From positions 3,782,001-3,846,000 of the forward strand of contig NZ_CP026029.1 in the NCBI RefSeq assembly GCF_023520895.1: a stretch of 64,000 bases of DNA, written 5' to 3'. Positions 55,116 through 64,000 of this stretch are shown here, piece by piece. A model generated the notes under the pieces. That model searched no databases. It was not told where the DNA came from and saw nothing but the letters and a program-made list of their open reading frames with translations. The position numbers and the translations under genes are program-made. Within the stretch, counting starts at the first letter, position 1. Every line of letters starts with the position of its first letter. This DNA is from Paenibacillus sp. PK3_47 (GTDB taxonomy: Bacteria; Bacillota; Bacilli; Paenibacillales; Paenibacillaceae).

Positions 55116-56525
55116 ATGACATTAATTGAAAAAAGAGAGCACCGGCAATATCCGGAGATTACCCGCCTGGAGACCTCGAGAGCCGCTTATGAACGCGATT
55201 ATTCGCGTCTGATCCATTCGCCGACTTTCCGCCGGCTGCAGGGCAAATCACAGGTGTTCGGCGCCGGGACCGGCGACTACTACCGGACGCGACTGACCCA
55301 TTCACTGGAGGTAGCGCAAATTGCCCGGGAGGCAGCCAAAAGCCTGCTGCGCTCTTACCCTGAAGTGGAGACCGGGCAGGCTGAGAATCCCGGCCTTGTC
55401 ATTGATCCGGAAGTGGTGGAATGTGCAGCCATCGCCCATGATTTCGGACATCCGCCTTTTGGCCACAAGGGCGAAGAAGTACTGGACAGCATTCTGGAGC
55501 AGCTGATCGCGAAGAAGACCGATGATGAGGTGCTCAAATCCGGTGCCGGTACGGTACAGAAGCAGACGATTCATGAAAATATGAAGCGCAAATACGAGCA
55601 TTTTGAAGGCAATGCCCATAATTTCCGGCTGATTATGTTTCTCGAAAAACGGGAGAACATCGACGGCTTGAACCTGTCAGATGCCGTGCTCCTGGGCATT
55701 AACAAATATCCTTTTCCGGGAACGGTACTGAAGAAGGGCCTGTATCTCCATGAATGGGATTATATTTCGGAGATCCGGCGGGAGTGGGGAGTGCCGGAAG
55801 GCAAGAAAACGCTGGAAGCCCAGCTGATGGACCTCTGTGATGACATTGCCTATTCTGCGCATGATCTGGAGGACGGCATTAAAGCAGGCAAAATTGAAGT
55901 GCATGAGCATTTCATGCATGATTCCTACATCCGGAAGCTGATTGTCGAGAAAATCACCACGCTGGAGGATTTCTTCTGGAAAGGCTGGGAGGAGGGGCAG
56001 ATCAGCATCAAGGTAGAGGAAGTGCTGAGTTCATTCCTCAGAGTGTGGATGGAGAAAATGCCCACCTGCGAAAATGACTATTCCCGGACCCGGCGGGAAG
56101 TAAAGGCGTATTGGGTCAGCACCTTTGTCGCCAGCCTTGGTGTTATTCCGGACGGAGACTGGAAGAAGGTTACGTTCATTAAAGAGGGCAGGGAGGATGA
56201 GGACATGCTGCGGACAGTCAGTGTGCTCAAAAGCTTTGCCTGGGTGACGATGATCCGCGACCTGCGTGTGCAGCGCCTCCAAAAACGCAGCGAGTGGATT
56301 CTGCGCAGGCTGTGGGCAGCCTTCAATGATCCCGAGACGTCAAAGGCAATCATTCCAAGTGACTGGCTGCAGCGTTTTGAAAAGGATCAGCGGAGCAGCC
56401 GGCCCATCTGGACATGGGAGCATATGGTGATTGATTACATCGCGGGCATGACAGATGCTTTTGCCGAGAAGATATATAACGAGCTGTATGGGCTTAAGGT
56501 CGGTTCAATCTATGACCTCGATTAG
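55116..56525 (+). CDS. dGTPase-family dNTP triphosphohydrolase (HD domain)
   Basis: 469 residues. The family N-terminus F-R-R-L-Q-G-K-S-Q-V-F is followed by T-R-L-T-H-S-L-E-V-A-Q-I-A (first His), I-A-H-D-F-G-H-P-P-F-G-H-K-G-E (HD motif) and D-L-C-D-D-I-A-Y-S-A-H-D-L-E-D-G (last Asp). Releases triphosphate from dNTPs, controlling nucleotide pools. The frame opens at 55047; the ATG at 55116 has GGGGGAG 7 nt upstream and a better family start. Confidence 0.94.
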   Translation: MTLIEKREHRQYPEITRLETSRAAYERDYSRLIHSPTFRRLQGKSQVFGAGTGDYYRTRLTHSLEVAQIAREAAKSLLRSYPEVETGQAENPGLVIDPEVVECAAIAHDFGHPPFGHKGEEVLDSILEQLIAKKTDDEVLKSGAGTVQKQTIHENMKRKYEHFEGNAHNFRLIMFLEKRENIDGLNLSDAVLLGINKYPFPGTVLKKGLYLHEWDYISEIRREWGVPEGKKTLEAQLMDLCDDIAYSAHDLEDGIKAGKIEVHEHFMHDSYIRKLIVEKITTLEDFFWKGWEEGQISIKVEEVLSSFLRVWMEKMPTCENDYSRTRREVKAYWVSTFVASLGVIPDGDWKKVTFIKEGREDEDMLRTVSVLKSFAWVTMIRDLRVQRLQKRSEWILRRLWAAFNDPETSKAIIPSDWLQRFEKDQRSSRPIWTWEHMVIDYIAGMTDAFAEKIYNELYGLKVGSIYDLD

Positions 56526-56567
56526 ACTTATTGCTTAATTTCTGGATAAGCTGCACATGCTAAAGCG

Positions 56568-56609
56568 CCGCAAGACAGACCCTGACGGGTCCGTTTTGCG
56601 GTTTTTTAT
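56568..56609 (+). terminator. Terminator after the HD hydrolase
   Basis: CCGCAA..GACCC pairs with GGGTC..TTGCGG around a TGAC loop, followed by six T. Confidence 0.88.
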
Positions 56610-56976
56610 GGTCTTTGCTTTTGAATTATGGTCTTGATTTTTGATTTCTGGTCTTGTATTGTTGTAATTTGTTATTATTTTGTTATTATAAAATCCACGG
56701 TTTTTTTAATTATGATATTTGCTGCTTAGAGTCATTAGTTATAATTAAACCTTTGAAATATGCGGGTTTATTCAGGATAATAGCCTTTGTTTGGAATACG
56801 GTTAATTGGTCTTTGTTTAAATTTAATAGAGATTTTAGTATTTTGTTATTGTTAATTTGTTATTACAATGCTAATATTACCAATGAGTTATTATATATTT
56901 CTGTAAGGCGGAGAGGAAAAGCGGTATACACGTTACGTTTATCTTGTAAGCCTTTACACAGGAGGAGGAAAAGGTA
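56610..56976 (+). other. AT-rich leader of the SLH-GH26 gene
   Basis: A 367-bp stretch far more AT-rich than its surroundings, with short direct repeats (TTATGGTCTT/TTCTGGTCTTG and TTTGTTATTA/TTTGTTATTG). The ribosome-binding site GGAGGAGG is at the end. No gene, no riboswitch consensus and no clear promoter could be fixed. Confidence 0.5.
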
Positions 56977-59900
56977 GTGAAGAGGTTTAGAAAAAGTTTT
57001 CTGCTGTTTCTTACGGCCGTTATGATGCTGTCGATGGCTGTACCTGCACTGGGTGCAGGCGGCAGCGAGAACCTTGGTACACACTGGGCCAAAGACAGTA
57101 TCGGTACATGGCAGGGGAACGGAGTGATCCGCGGCTATCCTGACGGAACGTTCAGACCGGATAACCTTGTTACCAGGGCTGAGCTGGTCAGCATCATCAA
57201 CAAGCTGTTCGGATTCAGTGCGCCCGCGGAGTATACATTCTCGGATGTGCCGGCAGGAGCATGGTATGCCACAGACCTGGCGGTAGCAAAGCAGGCAGGA
57301 TATTATAAGGGGTTTCCGGACAACAAAGCGAAAGCGGATACAAAGATAAGCCGCCAGGATACGGCGACACTGCTCGCCTCGGTTTTTGCCCTACAGCCGG
57401 GCAATCATCCTGCCGCTGAATTTACAGACCACAGCAATATCAGCGCTTATGCCGCAGAGGCGGTCCAGGCGCTTCAGGGAATCCTTAACGGTTATCCTGA
57501 CGGAAGCTTCCGTCCGGACCGCCCCATCACCAGGGCAGAGGCGGTTAGCATTGTGGACCGGCTGGTCAGCCGGTATTACAACACCGCTGGAACCTTTGAG
57601 GGCGGCAGCATTCAGGGGAATGTTCTGATTAACCGCAGCGGAGTGGTGTTCAAAGACAGCGGTGTATCCGGGAATTTATATTTAACTCCCGGCATCGGCA
57701 GCGGTGAAGCCGTTTTGGAGAAGGTGACTGTTCAAGGAGCGGTATACATTGCCGGAGGCGGTGAGAATTCAATTCATATCAGCGATTCCCGCCTGGCATC
57801 GGCGGTAGTGAAGCGTATGGACGGCAAGGTCCGTATTGCGGCGGAAGGGGACACATCGGTCGGCCAGCTTACTGTTGAAAGCGCCTCTGTTTTGGAAATC
57901 GGCCCCGGGGCGGTCATTACTGAGGCGGTCATCGGCAGCGGTGCAGCCGGTACCTCCATTACAGGCAAAGGCACGATTACCAGTCTTATCGTCCGTGCTT
58001 CTTCAGTAAGCCTTAACGGCCAAACCTTGACAGAAGGAAGCTACTCTGTGAGCAACGGGGCTACTGCACCGGCTGCAGCAGCTGCCGGAAGCCCCGCAGG
58101 TTCCGGCAGTTCAGGGAATTCTGGCGGCGGTGGCGGTAATGGTGGAGGAGGCTCTGCGGCAACGACCATTCATATTGCGGACCCTGGGGCAACAGCTGCT
58201 ACGAAATCCCTGTTCGCTTATCTGGATGAGATGAGCGGCAAGCAGATCATGTTCGGGCATCAGCATGATACGACTGTATCTTTTGCCGGCAAGGATACCG
58301 CCGGTAACGTGATTTCAGATGTGTACAGCGCAACGGGCGATTATCCTGCCGTCTTTGGCTGGGATACGCTCAGCTTGGACGGTTATGAGAATCCTCCGGG
58401 TGTAAGCGGGAATTATGAAGCAAGCAGGCTCGGCCTGACTGCAGCGATGAAGCACGCGCATAAGCTGGGCGGCATCGTTACCCTAAGCACACATCCATAC
58501 AATTTTGTGACTGGAGGAAACTTCAATGATACAGGCAATTCCAAAGGTGCAACCTCGTCGGTAGTGGCGCGTATTCTGCCCGGAGGCGACAGGAACAGCG
58601 CATTCAACCTCTATCTCGACCGTATTGCCGATTTTGCGAACAATCTGAAGGACGATGAGGGCGATCTGATTCCGGTTCTGTTCCGGCCGTTCCATGAGCA
58701 GAACGGCGGCTGGTTCTGGTGGGGGGCTGCAACGACCACCAAAAGTGAATACGCCGAACTGTACCGTTACACCGTAGAATATCTGCGCGACATTAAGGGC
58801 GTTCATAACTTCCTGTATGTCTTTTCTCCAAACGGCCCGTTCAACGGGAATGAGGATGAATATTTAACCACCTATCCGGGTGATCAGTATGTGGATATTC
58901 TCGGTATGGACCAGTACGACAACAAGGATAATGCAGGTTCGGAGGCATTCCTGGGCGGTCTTGTAAAGGATCTGCGCATGATCTCCAGTCTGGCCCGGGA
59001 GAAGAACAAAATCGTTACCCTGTCAGAATACGGCTACAGCGCTTCGGGAATGAAGACAGCCGGCAACAATGAGCTGGAATGGTTCACCAAGATCCTGAAT
59101 GCCATCAAGGCAGACCCGGATGCGGCACGGATCTCCTACATGCTGACCTGGGCCAACTTCGGCGAAGGCAACAATCTGTATGTTCCATACAAGAATGTGC
59201 CGAACAAAGCCGATCATGAGCTGCTTCCGGACTTTATAAAATACTATGAAGACCCGTATACGGCGTTTGCCGGGGAAGTGAAGGCTGACAATAAATACGG
59301 GCGTGTTGTAAATACGGCGGCAAAGGAGCCGTTCCTGCACATTGTGACTCCGAACAATATCGGTACAGTAACGGAATCGACTTCGGTTATCCGTGCGAAA
59401 GCCGCCAATATGCAGTCTGTCAAAGTCACTTATTCAGTGGGTGCAGCAGGCGCTGAAACCGAAATGACACTGGGAGCTGACGGCTATTATACTGCTGCCT
59501 GGCAGCCTGATTCCACCCTCAACGGCAGTTCTGCCGACATTACGGTAAAAGCTTACGGGACAGGTGATGTTTTACTTACGCAAACCATCTCGGTATTTGT
59601 GAAGATCAGTGAGGTTCCGCTGACACGGATCACATTTGATAGCCTGGCGGATCTGCAGCTGGTGCAGAACAACGGCACCTGGTCGGGTCTGGCCGGCAAC
59701 GGAGAAACCATCAAGACCGGTTTCCAGCATGCATTTATGGATGGGGACGGAAAGCTGAAGATTGATATCACTGAAGGACTGTCCGCAGAGGACACGTGGC
59801 AGGAATTGAAGCTGCAGCTTACACCGGCAGCGCTGGATGGAGTGGATCTCGCCAAAGCCGGACGTGTGAATTTCAGTGCACTCATACCTGAATCCGCGCA

Positions 59901-61281
59901 AAATGCCTCCGGAAACGCAGCGGTGCGCGGTGTTATCCAGCTGCCGGAGGACTGGAACACGAAATACGGGATGGATTCCAGCTATAAGGCATTGTCCGAC
60001 CTGCCAAAAATTACGGTGGCCGGCGTATCCTACTATAAATTTGATGTCTCCATAGATCTGGATAATGCAGGGAAAACAGCGGCTGCGACAGGCCTGGCCA
60101 TTTCCATTGTCGGCAGCGGACTTGTCTCAGAAGGCATTCTGCCAATTTATGTGGATGATGTGGGGCTCTTCAATATCTACTCAGCACCGGTATCCGACAA
60201 AGCGCTGGTCGATGATTTTGAAGCCTATGGTTCCAGCGACGATGCGCTTGCCGCCAAATATCCCAAAGCGGGCGGTGATGATATCGGAGTCTCCCTGAGC
60301 GCAGACCGCAAGCACTCGGGCAATTTTGGAATGAAGCTGCGCTACAGCATCAACAGTGCAGGATATGCCGGGGCCGGCAAAAGCCTGGGGGCGCTGGATT
60401 GGTCGGAATATAATGCGCTCAGTATGTGGATTGCTTCCGAAGGCAGCGCTTCCTACGCTGAAACAGGCGAGCCCCTGAAGCTGGTGGTCCAGCTGGTCAT
60501 TGACGGCGGTTATTTCGAAGCTTATCCGGTCATTGCTCCAGGAACAAACGGGCAGGTGGTTATAAGTCTTAAAGATCTTGCCGGAATGAGCTGGGGCAAG
60601 GGCGGCGCGCTCACCGGGGAAAGGCTGAAGCAGGTGCAGAGCTTCAATCTGTATGTGAACTCGATGGATGGCGGCGCGCATGAAGGCGTACTGTATTTTG
60701 ATGATATCAAGGCCATTTATGATCCGGCTCTTCCTGATCTGTCCGGTGAGAACGGCGGACAGCCGGAAGCCCATGCGCCGGGAATCCTGTATCAGTTCAC
60801 AAGTGCCGGAGACATTGCTGGCTGGACAGCTGCTAACGGCAGCAGCGCCAATGCCGGAACTCCGGTATTTGCTGAAGAGGAGCAGGCGGTCAGTGTGGCT
60901 TTTGCTCTGGTAAACACCGGGCAGAACGATGACGGCAGTTTCAAGCAATCCTTTGAGCTTGCGGTGGACCCGGCGAAGCTGAATATTACCGGACTGGATA
61001 CCCTTACTGCAAAAGTGAAGCTGTCCGGCGGCAGCGCCAAAGCGCGTCTGTTCATCAAGACCGGGGCAGGCTGGACCTGGACGGACAGCGGAACTCCGGT
61101 CACGGTGGATGCCAGCGGCTACACGGCCTTGTCGATTTCTTTGCCGGATGCTGCAAAAGCGGACGGTGCAGATCTGTCTGCGGTAAAAACCATCGGGGTG
61201 AAGATAGAGGACATCTCAAATGACGGCGGAACCTCCAATCTGTATCTGAAGGAAGTAACTCTGGCTGCTGCAGTGCAGTAA
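56977..61281 (+). CDS. Cell-surface SLH-anchored GH26 with multiple binding domains
   Basis: 1434 residues. Signal peptide (to about A27), three SLH domains (about 30-75, 86-137, 147-195) that hold it to the cell-wall polymer, a beta-repeat segment (about 205-360), a Gly/Ser-rich linker (about 365-395), a GH26 barrel (about 403-760) with acid/base E574 (F-R-P-F-H-E-Q-N-G-G) and nucleophile E684 (L-S-E-Y-G-Y), an Ig-like domain (about 780-870) and three C-terminal beta-sandwich domains resembling mannan/glucan-binding CBMs. GTG start with GGAGGAGG. The GH26 part is more distant from the two riboswitch-linked enzymes than they are from each other. Probable role: mannan processing at the cell surface. 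Confidence 0.93.
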   Translation: MKRFRKSFLLFLTAVMMLSMAVPALGAGGSENLGTHWAKDSIGTWQGNGVIRGYPDGTFRPDNLVTRAELVSIINKLFGFSAPAEYTFSDVPAGAWYATDLAVAKQAGYYKGFPDNKAKADTKISRQDTATLLASVFALQPGNHPAAEFTDHSNISAYAAEAVQALQGILNGYPDGSFRPDRPITRAEAVSIVDRLVSRYYNTAGTFEGGSIQGNVLINRSGVVFKDSGVSGNLYLTPGIGSGEAVLEKVTVQGAVYIAGGGENSIHISDSRLASAVVKRMDGKVRIAAEGDTSVGQLTVESASVLEIGPGAVITEAVIGSGAAGTSITGKGTITSLIVRASSVSLNGQTLTEGSYSVSNGATAPAAAAAGSPAGSGSSGNSGGGGGNGGGGSAATTIHIADPGATAATKSLFAYLDEMSGKQIMFGHQHDTTVSFAGKDTAGNVISDVYSATGDYPAVFGWDTLSLDGYENPPGVSGNYEASRLGLTAAMKHAHKLGGIVTLSTHPYNFVTGGNFNDTGNSKGATSSVVARILPGGDRNSAFNLYLDRIADFANNLKDDEGDLIPVLFRPFHEQNGGWFWWGAATTTKSEYAELYRYTVEYLRDIKGVHNFLYVFSPNGPFNGNEDEYLTTYPGDQYVDILGMDQYDNKDNAGSEAFLGGLVKDLRMISSLAREKNKIVTLSEYGYSASGMKTAGNNELEWFTKILNAIKADPDAARISYMLTWANFGEGNNLYVPYKNVPNKADHELLPDFIKYYEDPYTAFAGEVKADNKYGRVVNTAAKEPFLHIVTPNNIGTVTESTSVIRAKAANMQSVKVTYSVGAAGAETEMTLGADGYYTAAWQPDSTLNGSSADITVKAYGTGDVLLTQTISVFVKISEVPLTRITFDSLADLQLVQNNGTWSGLAGNGETIKTGFQHAFMDGDGKLKIDITEGLSAEDTWQELKLQLTPAALDGVDLAKAGRVNFSALIPESAQNASGNAAVRGVIQLPEDWNTKYGMDSSYKALSDLPKITVAGVSYYKFDVSIDLDNAGKTAAATGLAISIVGSGLVSEGILPIYVDDVGLFNIYSAPVSDKALVDDFEAYGSSDDALAAKYPKAGGDDIGVSLSADRKHSGNFGMKLRYSINSAGYAGAGKSLGALDWSEYNALSMWIASEGSASYAETGEPLKLVVQLVIDGGYFEAYPVIAPGTNGQVVISLKDLAGMSWGKGGALTGERLKQVQSFNLYVNSMDGGAHEGVLYFDDIKAIYDPALPDLSGENGGQPEAHAPGILYQFTSAGDIAGWTAANGSSANAGTPVFAEEEQAVSVAFALVNTGQNDDGSFKQSFELAVDPAKLNITGLDTLTAKVKLSGGSAKARLFIKTGAGWTWTDSGTPVTVDASGYTALSISLPDAAKADGADLSAVKTIGVKIEDISNDGGTSNLYLKEVTLAAAVQ

Positions 61282-61346
61282 GATCATTTTGGGTCTTAAA
61301 AACGGTGAGGTAATAGCGGATTAACTGCGTCATAGAACAAAAGATT

Positions 61347-61386
61347 AAGGCAGTGATTCTCCTGTTAGGAGGGTCGCTGCCTTTTG
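61347..61386 (+). terminator. Terminator after the SLH-GH26 gene
   Basis: AAGGCAGTGA (61347-61356) pairs with TCGCTGCCTT, with CTCCT/AGGAG inside, followed by TTTT. Confidence 0.8.
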
Positions 61387-61483
61387 TTATAATTTAAAGG
61401 AAACCGTTAAATATCTTAAAAATCTCATATGCTTTTACCGAAGTACAGAGTATAATCTACTTTTCGCTCATTTATGAAAATGA

Positions 61484-61954
61484 TTGAACGGCAAAAATGA
61501 AGGGATCTTCCGGCTGGTCGGCTCGATCCGCAGCATTTCCGAGCAGACACATCTTCTGGCCATCAATGCTGCGATTGAAGCGGCCAGGGCAGGCGATGCC
61601 GGACGCGGATTTGCGGTAATGGCACAGGAAGTGCGCAAGCTGTCTGAAGAAGTGCAGCAGACCGTATCCGAAATTACAGCTATTAATGAAGGCATTCAGG
61701 CTGACTCGAGGGAAATGGTCCAGCAGCTGCGGGAAGGTGTTCTGATTACAGGGGAAGGCAGCCGGCAGATTGCAGAGACAGGCGGGGCGCTTGGGGAGAT
61801 TAACCGTTCTGTAGATGTGATGGCCGGTACCATAGAGGAGATCAGCGGTGATCTGCAGCAGGTGACCGGAGCGAGTGAGACGATGAGTGAGTTCAGCCAG
61901 CTGCAGGCACTCTTGGACGAGCTTGAAGAATCTGTAACAAGATTTCAGGTATAA
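61484..61954 (+). pseudogene. Methyl-accepting chemotaxis protein, 5'-truncated remnant
   Basis: Only the end of an MCP signalling domain is present: [27 protein letters not shown] is the hairpin tip that contacts CheA/CheW, split here across residues 19-45, followed by the descending helix. No sensor, membrane helices, HAMP or ascending helix lie upstream; the sequence before 61484 belongs to a terminator region. The only starts are TTG 61484 or later codons and no ribosome-binding site is evident. A truncated cytoplasmic MCP is possible but less likely. Confidence 0.75.
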
Positions 61955-61975
61955 CCATACAGAACTATAACAGCA

Positions 61976-62034
61976 AACAGCCTCCATGCGCACTTGTCGG
62001 AATGCAGGAAAGAGTGCACTGGAGGCTGTTTTAT
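61976..62034. terminator. Hairpin between the MCP remnant and the dehydrogenase gene
   Basis: AACAGCCTCCA (61976-61986) pairs with TGGAGGCTGTT (62020-62030), followed by TTATT. Confidence 0.7.
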
Positions 62035-62046
62035 TGTCTTTCATGT

Positions 62047-63003
62047 TTAATATTGGCGGCTGTAGTCAACCTTATTACGGTTAGGCTCGCCGTCCGCCAG
62101 GTAAGATTTCAGATTCTCTGTAAAAATTTCGACGATACGGTCAGCATAGCGGTCTGTCGATCCGGCGCAATGGGGAGTGATAATTACCTTCTCCATGTCC
62201 CAAAGCGGGTGGTCCTCAGGAAGCGGCTCCTTCTCAAAAACATCCAGACCGGCACCAGCCAGCCTGCCGCTGTTCAGGGCATCCATCAGGTCCCCGGTAT
62301 TCGTTGTGGCGCCGCGCCCGATATTGATATAATAAGCCCCTTGCCGGAAAGCTGAGAACATATCAGCATCGAACAGCATGCGGGTCTCATCGGTCAGCGG
62401 CAGTGTGTTAATGACAAAGTCACCGTTGCTTACAGCGCCGGACAGCTTGTCGGTCGTGTATACTTCGTCAAAATTGTCATCCGCTTTGCCTGAACGGCTG
62501 ATTCCAATGGTCTTCATCCGGAACGCCTTGGCAATTCTGGCTGTTTCACTGCCGATGGCACCAGTTCCTGCAATGACAGCCGTCTTGCCGGTCAATTCGC
62601 TTTCGCTGCCGTCCGAATGCCAGCGGCGGTTCAGCTGATTGCGCATGGCCGTATGCAGATTCCGGGTAAACATCAGCATAAATCCGAGTATAACGGCAGT
62701 AATCGGTTCGGCATGCACGCCGCTCGCATTGGTAAGCAGGATGCCTCGCTCTTCAAGACGCTCAAGCGGCAGCTTCTCTACACCGGCGGACCAGGTCTGC
62801 ACCCAGCGCAGCGGCGAATCCTGGCGCAGCAGTGTATCGCTGATGCCCTTGGCCCAGCCGATTACAATTTCGGCATCTGCAAGCAGTGCAAGATCCGGGT
62901 TCTTGGCATCCCCAAGTGTTATGGTATAATCTGGGGCGGCGGCACGAATAAGGTCCTGCTGTTCGGATGTTAAAGGCTGCAGACAAACAATAGATTTAGT
63001 CAT
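62047..63003 (-). CDS. D-2-hydroxyacid dehydrogenase family protein
   Basis: 318 residues. NAD-binding loop A-G-T-G-A-I-G-S-E; catalytic Arg in N-I-G-R-G-A, Glu in D-V-F-E-K-E-P-L-P and His in T-P-H-C-A-G-S-T. The cofactor region V-G-I-S-R-S-G-K suggests the GhrA/phosphoglycerate-dehydrogenase-like subgroup; the substrate cannot be read. GGGAGGG precedes the ATG. Stands alone. Confidence 0.92.
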   Translation of the reverse strand: MTKSIVCLQPLTSEQQDLIRAAAPDYTITLGDAKNPDLALLADAEIVIGWAKGISDTLLRQDSPLRWVQTWSAGVEKLPLERLEERGILLTNASGVHAEPITAVILGFMLMFTRNLHTAMRNQLNRRWHSDGSESELTGKTAVIAGTGAIGSETARIAKAFRMKTIGISRSGKADDNFDEVYTTDKLSGAVSNGDFVINTLPLTDETRMLFDADMFSAFRQGAYYINIGRGATTNTGDLMDALNSGRLAGAGLDVFEKEPLPEDHPLWDMEKVIITPHCAGSTDRYADRIVEIFTENLKSYLADGEPNRNKVDYSRQY

Positions 63004-63093
63004 GATGGTACCCTCCCGTTATACGATTCTGTAGAAATGACTGATTAAGTTATAGGACAAGGATAACAAATCTGATGCGAAAGGTGAAATATA

Positions 63094-63705
63094 ATGAACA
63101 ATACTGATGCTGCCCGTAAAAGTGAGCGCCTGTTCGTTGCTATAAGATTACCCCGAATACAGCGGGAACTACTGGAAAATGCCGCTTCCCGAGTATCAAG
63201 TGACATGAAATTTGCAAAATGGACACATTCTGAGGATTATCATATTACTGTGCAATTTCTGGGAGACACCCCCGTGGGAGATATTCCCGGGCTTCTTGAT
63301 GCATTGAAGGGAATTTCCGGAAAACAGTCTCCTTTTCATTTGAATCTGGACCACTTTGGGACTTTTGGACCTGCAAGCGCTCCCCGGGTACTGTGGGCGG
63401 GAGTTTCCGGCGAGCTGGACAAGCTGAAGGAGCTGCAAAAGAACGTGGTTTCCGCCACCGGTCCGCTGGGATTCATTGCCGAAACCAGAGAGTACAACCC
63501 GCATATTACATTAGCCCGGAAATACCGGGATCAGGAGCCTTTTGCGGCACAGCGGCTGCAGGAATATGATGCTCTGGTAACTAAAACGGGGAACGAATGT
63601 TCGTCAAAGGGGTGGACGGTGGATGCATTTGTGGTGTATGCTACTAAAATGCATGCCATTCCTATGTATGAAGTGATCGAAAAAGTAACTTTTTTTAATA
63701 AATAA
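63094..63705 (+). CDS. thpR: RNA 2',3'-cyclic phosphodiesterase
   Basis: 203 residues of the 2H phosphoesterase (LigT) family, with two H-x-T motifs: H-I-T-V (H50) and H-I-T-L (H137). Begins R-L-F-V-A-I-R-L-P as in ThpR. Opens 2',3'-cyclic phosphate ends of RNA in the cytoplasm; the natural substrate is uncertain. GAAAGGTG lies upstream of the ATG. Confidence 0.94.
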   Translation: MNNTDAARKSERLFVAIRLPRIQRELLENAASRVSSDMKFAKWTHSEDYHITVQFLGDTPVGDIPGLLDALKGISGKQSPFHLNLDHFGTFGPASAPRVLWAGVSGELDKLKELQKNVVSATGPLGFIAETREYNPHITLARKYRDQEPFAAQRLQEYDALVTKTGNECSSKGWTVDAFVVYATKMHAIPMYEVIEKVTFFNK

Positions 63706-63781
63706 ATCGACAGGTAAGTTTTCAAAGCTTCCAATTTCGGTTACATACAATAGGAATGTGCCGTCAAATAGGAGGTAAAAA

Positions 63782-64000
63782 ATGGTAATTTTTAGACAAA
63801 ACCGCTGTATCGCGCTGCTGGTCAGCGTAATTCTAGTGTGTTTCTCTGCTATAAGCCTGATGAATACTGAAGGAGCTGCGGAGGGAGAGCATTCCATCCC
63901 ATTGGATAAATTAAGCGGGAACGGCCACGCATCAGCGGCACCAGCCCTGCTAAAGACAGCACCAGTCTCCAAGACGACAGACAGTACCAAGCTGAAGCCC
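63782..64000 (+). CDS. Secreted protein, 3' partial
   Basis: Open to the window end (73 codons). ATG preceded by AGGAGG at 7 nt. A clear signal peptide (C-I-A-L-L-V-S-V-I-L-V-C-F-S-A-I-S-L) is followed by a Ser/Ala/Lys-rich linker (S-K-T-T-D-S-T-K-L-K-P). The functional domain lies outside the window. Confidence 0.7.
   Translation, partial: MVIFRQNRCIALLVSVILVCFSAISLMNTEGAAEGEHSIPLDKLSGNGHASAAPALLKTAPVSKTTDSTKLKP

Noticed and set aside
56654-56977. 107-residue open frame in the AT-rich leader
   Set aside because: Starts with a Phe/Tyr/Ile-rich stretch reflecting base composition, has no ribosome-binding site, and overlaps the leader of the SLH-GH26 gene.
1-64000. tRNA, rRNA, insertion sequences, phage or defence islands
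   Set aside because: No transposase, integrase, nuclease-type defence gene or structural RNA pattern other than the riboswitch was recognised.

Overview
The window reads as a chromosomal segment of a Gram-positive, moderately GC-rich Bacillales bacterium, most likely Paenibacillus. This rests on strong Shine-Dalgarno sites (GGAGG), GTG/TTG starts, an SLH-anchored surface enzyme, a Bacillus-type leucine dehydrogenase, a YvgK-like molybdate regulator and many secreted multidomain glycoside hydrolases. No tRNA, rRNA, CRISPR array, IS element or phage gene was seen.

Layout. 1-8.7 kb is a mixed housekeeping stretch: the end of an SPFH/slipin gene, Mn-dependent pyrophosphatase, a secreted stalk-domain protein, pirin, leucine dehydrogenase, a DUF898-like membrane protein, a cyclophilin lipoprotein, an MFS exporter and two small acidic proteins. 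8.9-14.1 kb holds two tandem paralogous membrane histidine kinases facing a two-gene minus-strand unit: an isoprenoid-synthase-fold enzyme followed by a small peptide with a nitrile-hydratase-like (NHLP) RiPP leader whose last residue is tryptophan. The arrangement recalls ComQ-ComX-ComP (prenylated-Trp pheromone) but uses a proteusin-type leader; I consider it the best candidate for an undescribed system here. 14.9-17.8 kb is a GH20 hexosaminidase divergent from an AraC regulator. 18.4-20.7 kb is a NarL-type two-component pair.

21.6-38.5 kb is a Wzx/Wzy-type exopolysaccharide locus: chain-length protein, tyrosine kinase, GalU, initiating sugar-phosphate transferase, six further glycosyltransferases, two Wzy/ligase-like proteins, a Wzx flippase, UDP-glucose dehydrogenase and a ManC-type GDP-mannose pyrophosphorylase. 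The precursor enzymes predict a polymer with glucose, glucuronate and mannose. Two internal gaps carry copies of one dispersed hairpin element. Right after manC, a cyclic-di-GMP-I riboswitch precedes a run of secreted hydrolases: a GH26 with three PA14 domains, a GH26 with one PA14 domain, and a clan-A-like hydrolase with Fn3 and discoidin domains. A third, SLH-anchored GH26 lies at 57-61.3 kb. Together they look like a c-di-GMP-controlled set that trims or releases the mannose-containing matrix.

46.4-64 kb mixes stress and general genes: Dps with a PerR/Fur-type operator, an AIM24-like protein with a coiled-coil membrane protein, an M50-like protease, a WYL regulator, modAB with a YvgK-like regulator but no modC, a NodB deacetylase, a dGTPase-family HD hydrolase, an N-terminally truncated chemotaxis receptor remnant, a D-2-hydroxyacid dehydrogenase, ThpR, and the start of a secreted protein cut by the window edge. 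Function assignments come from motifs read by eye; no database search was run.
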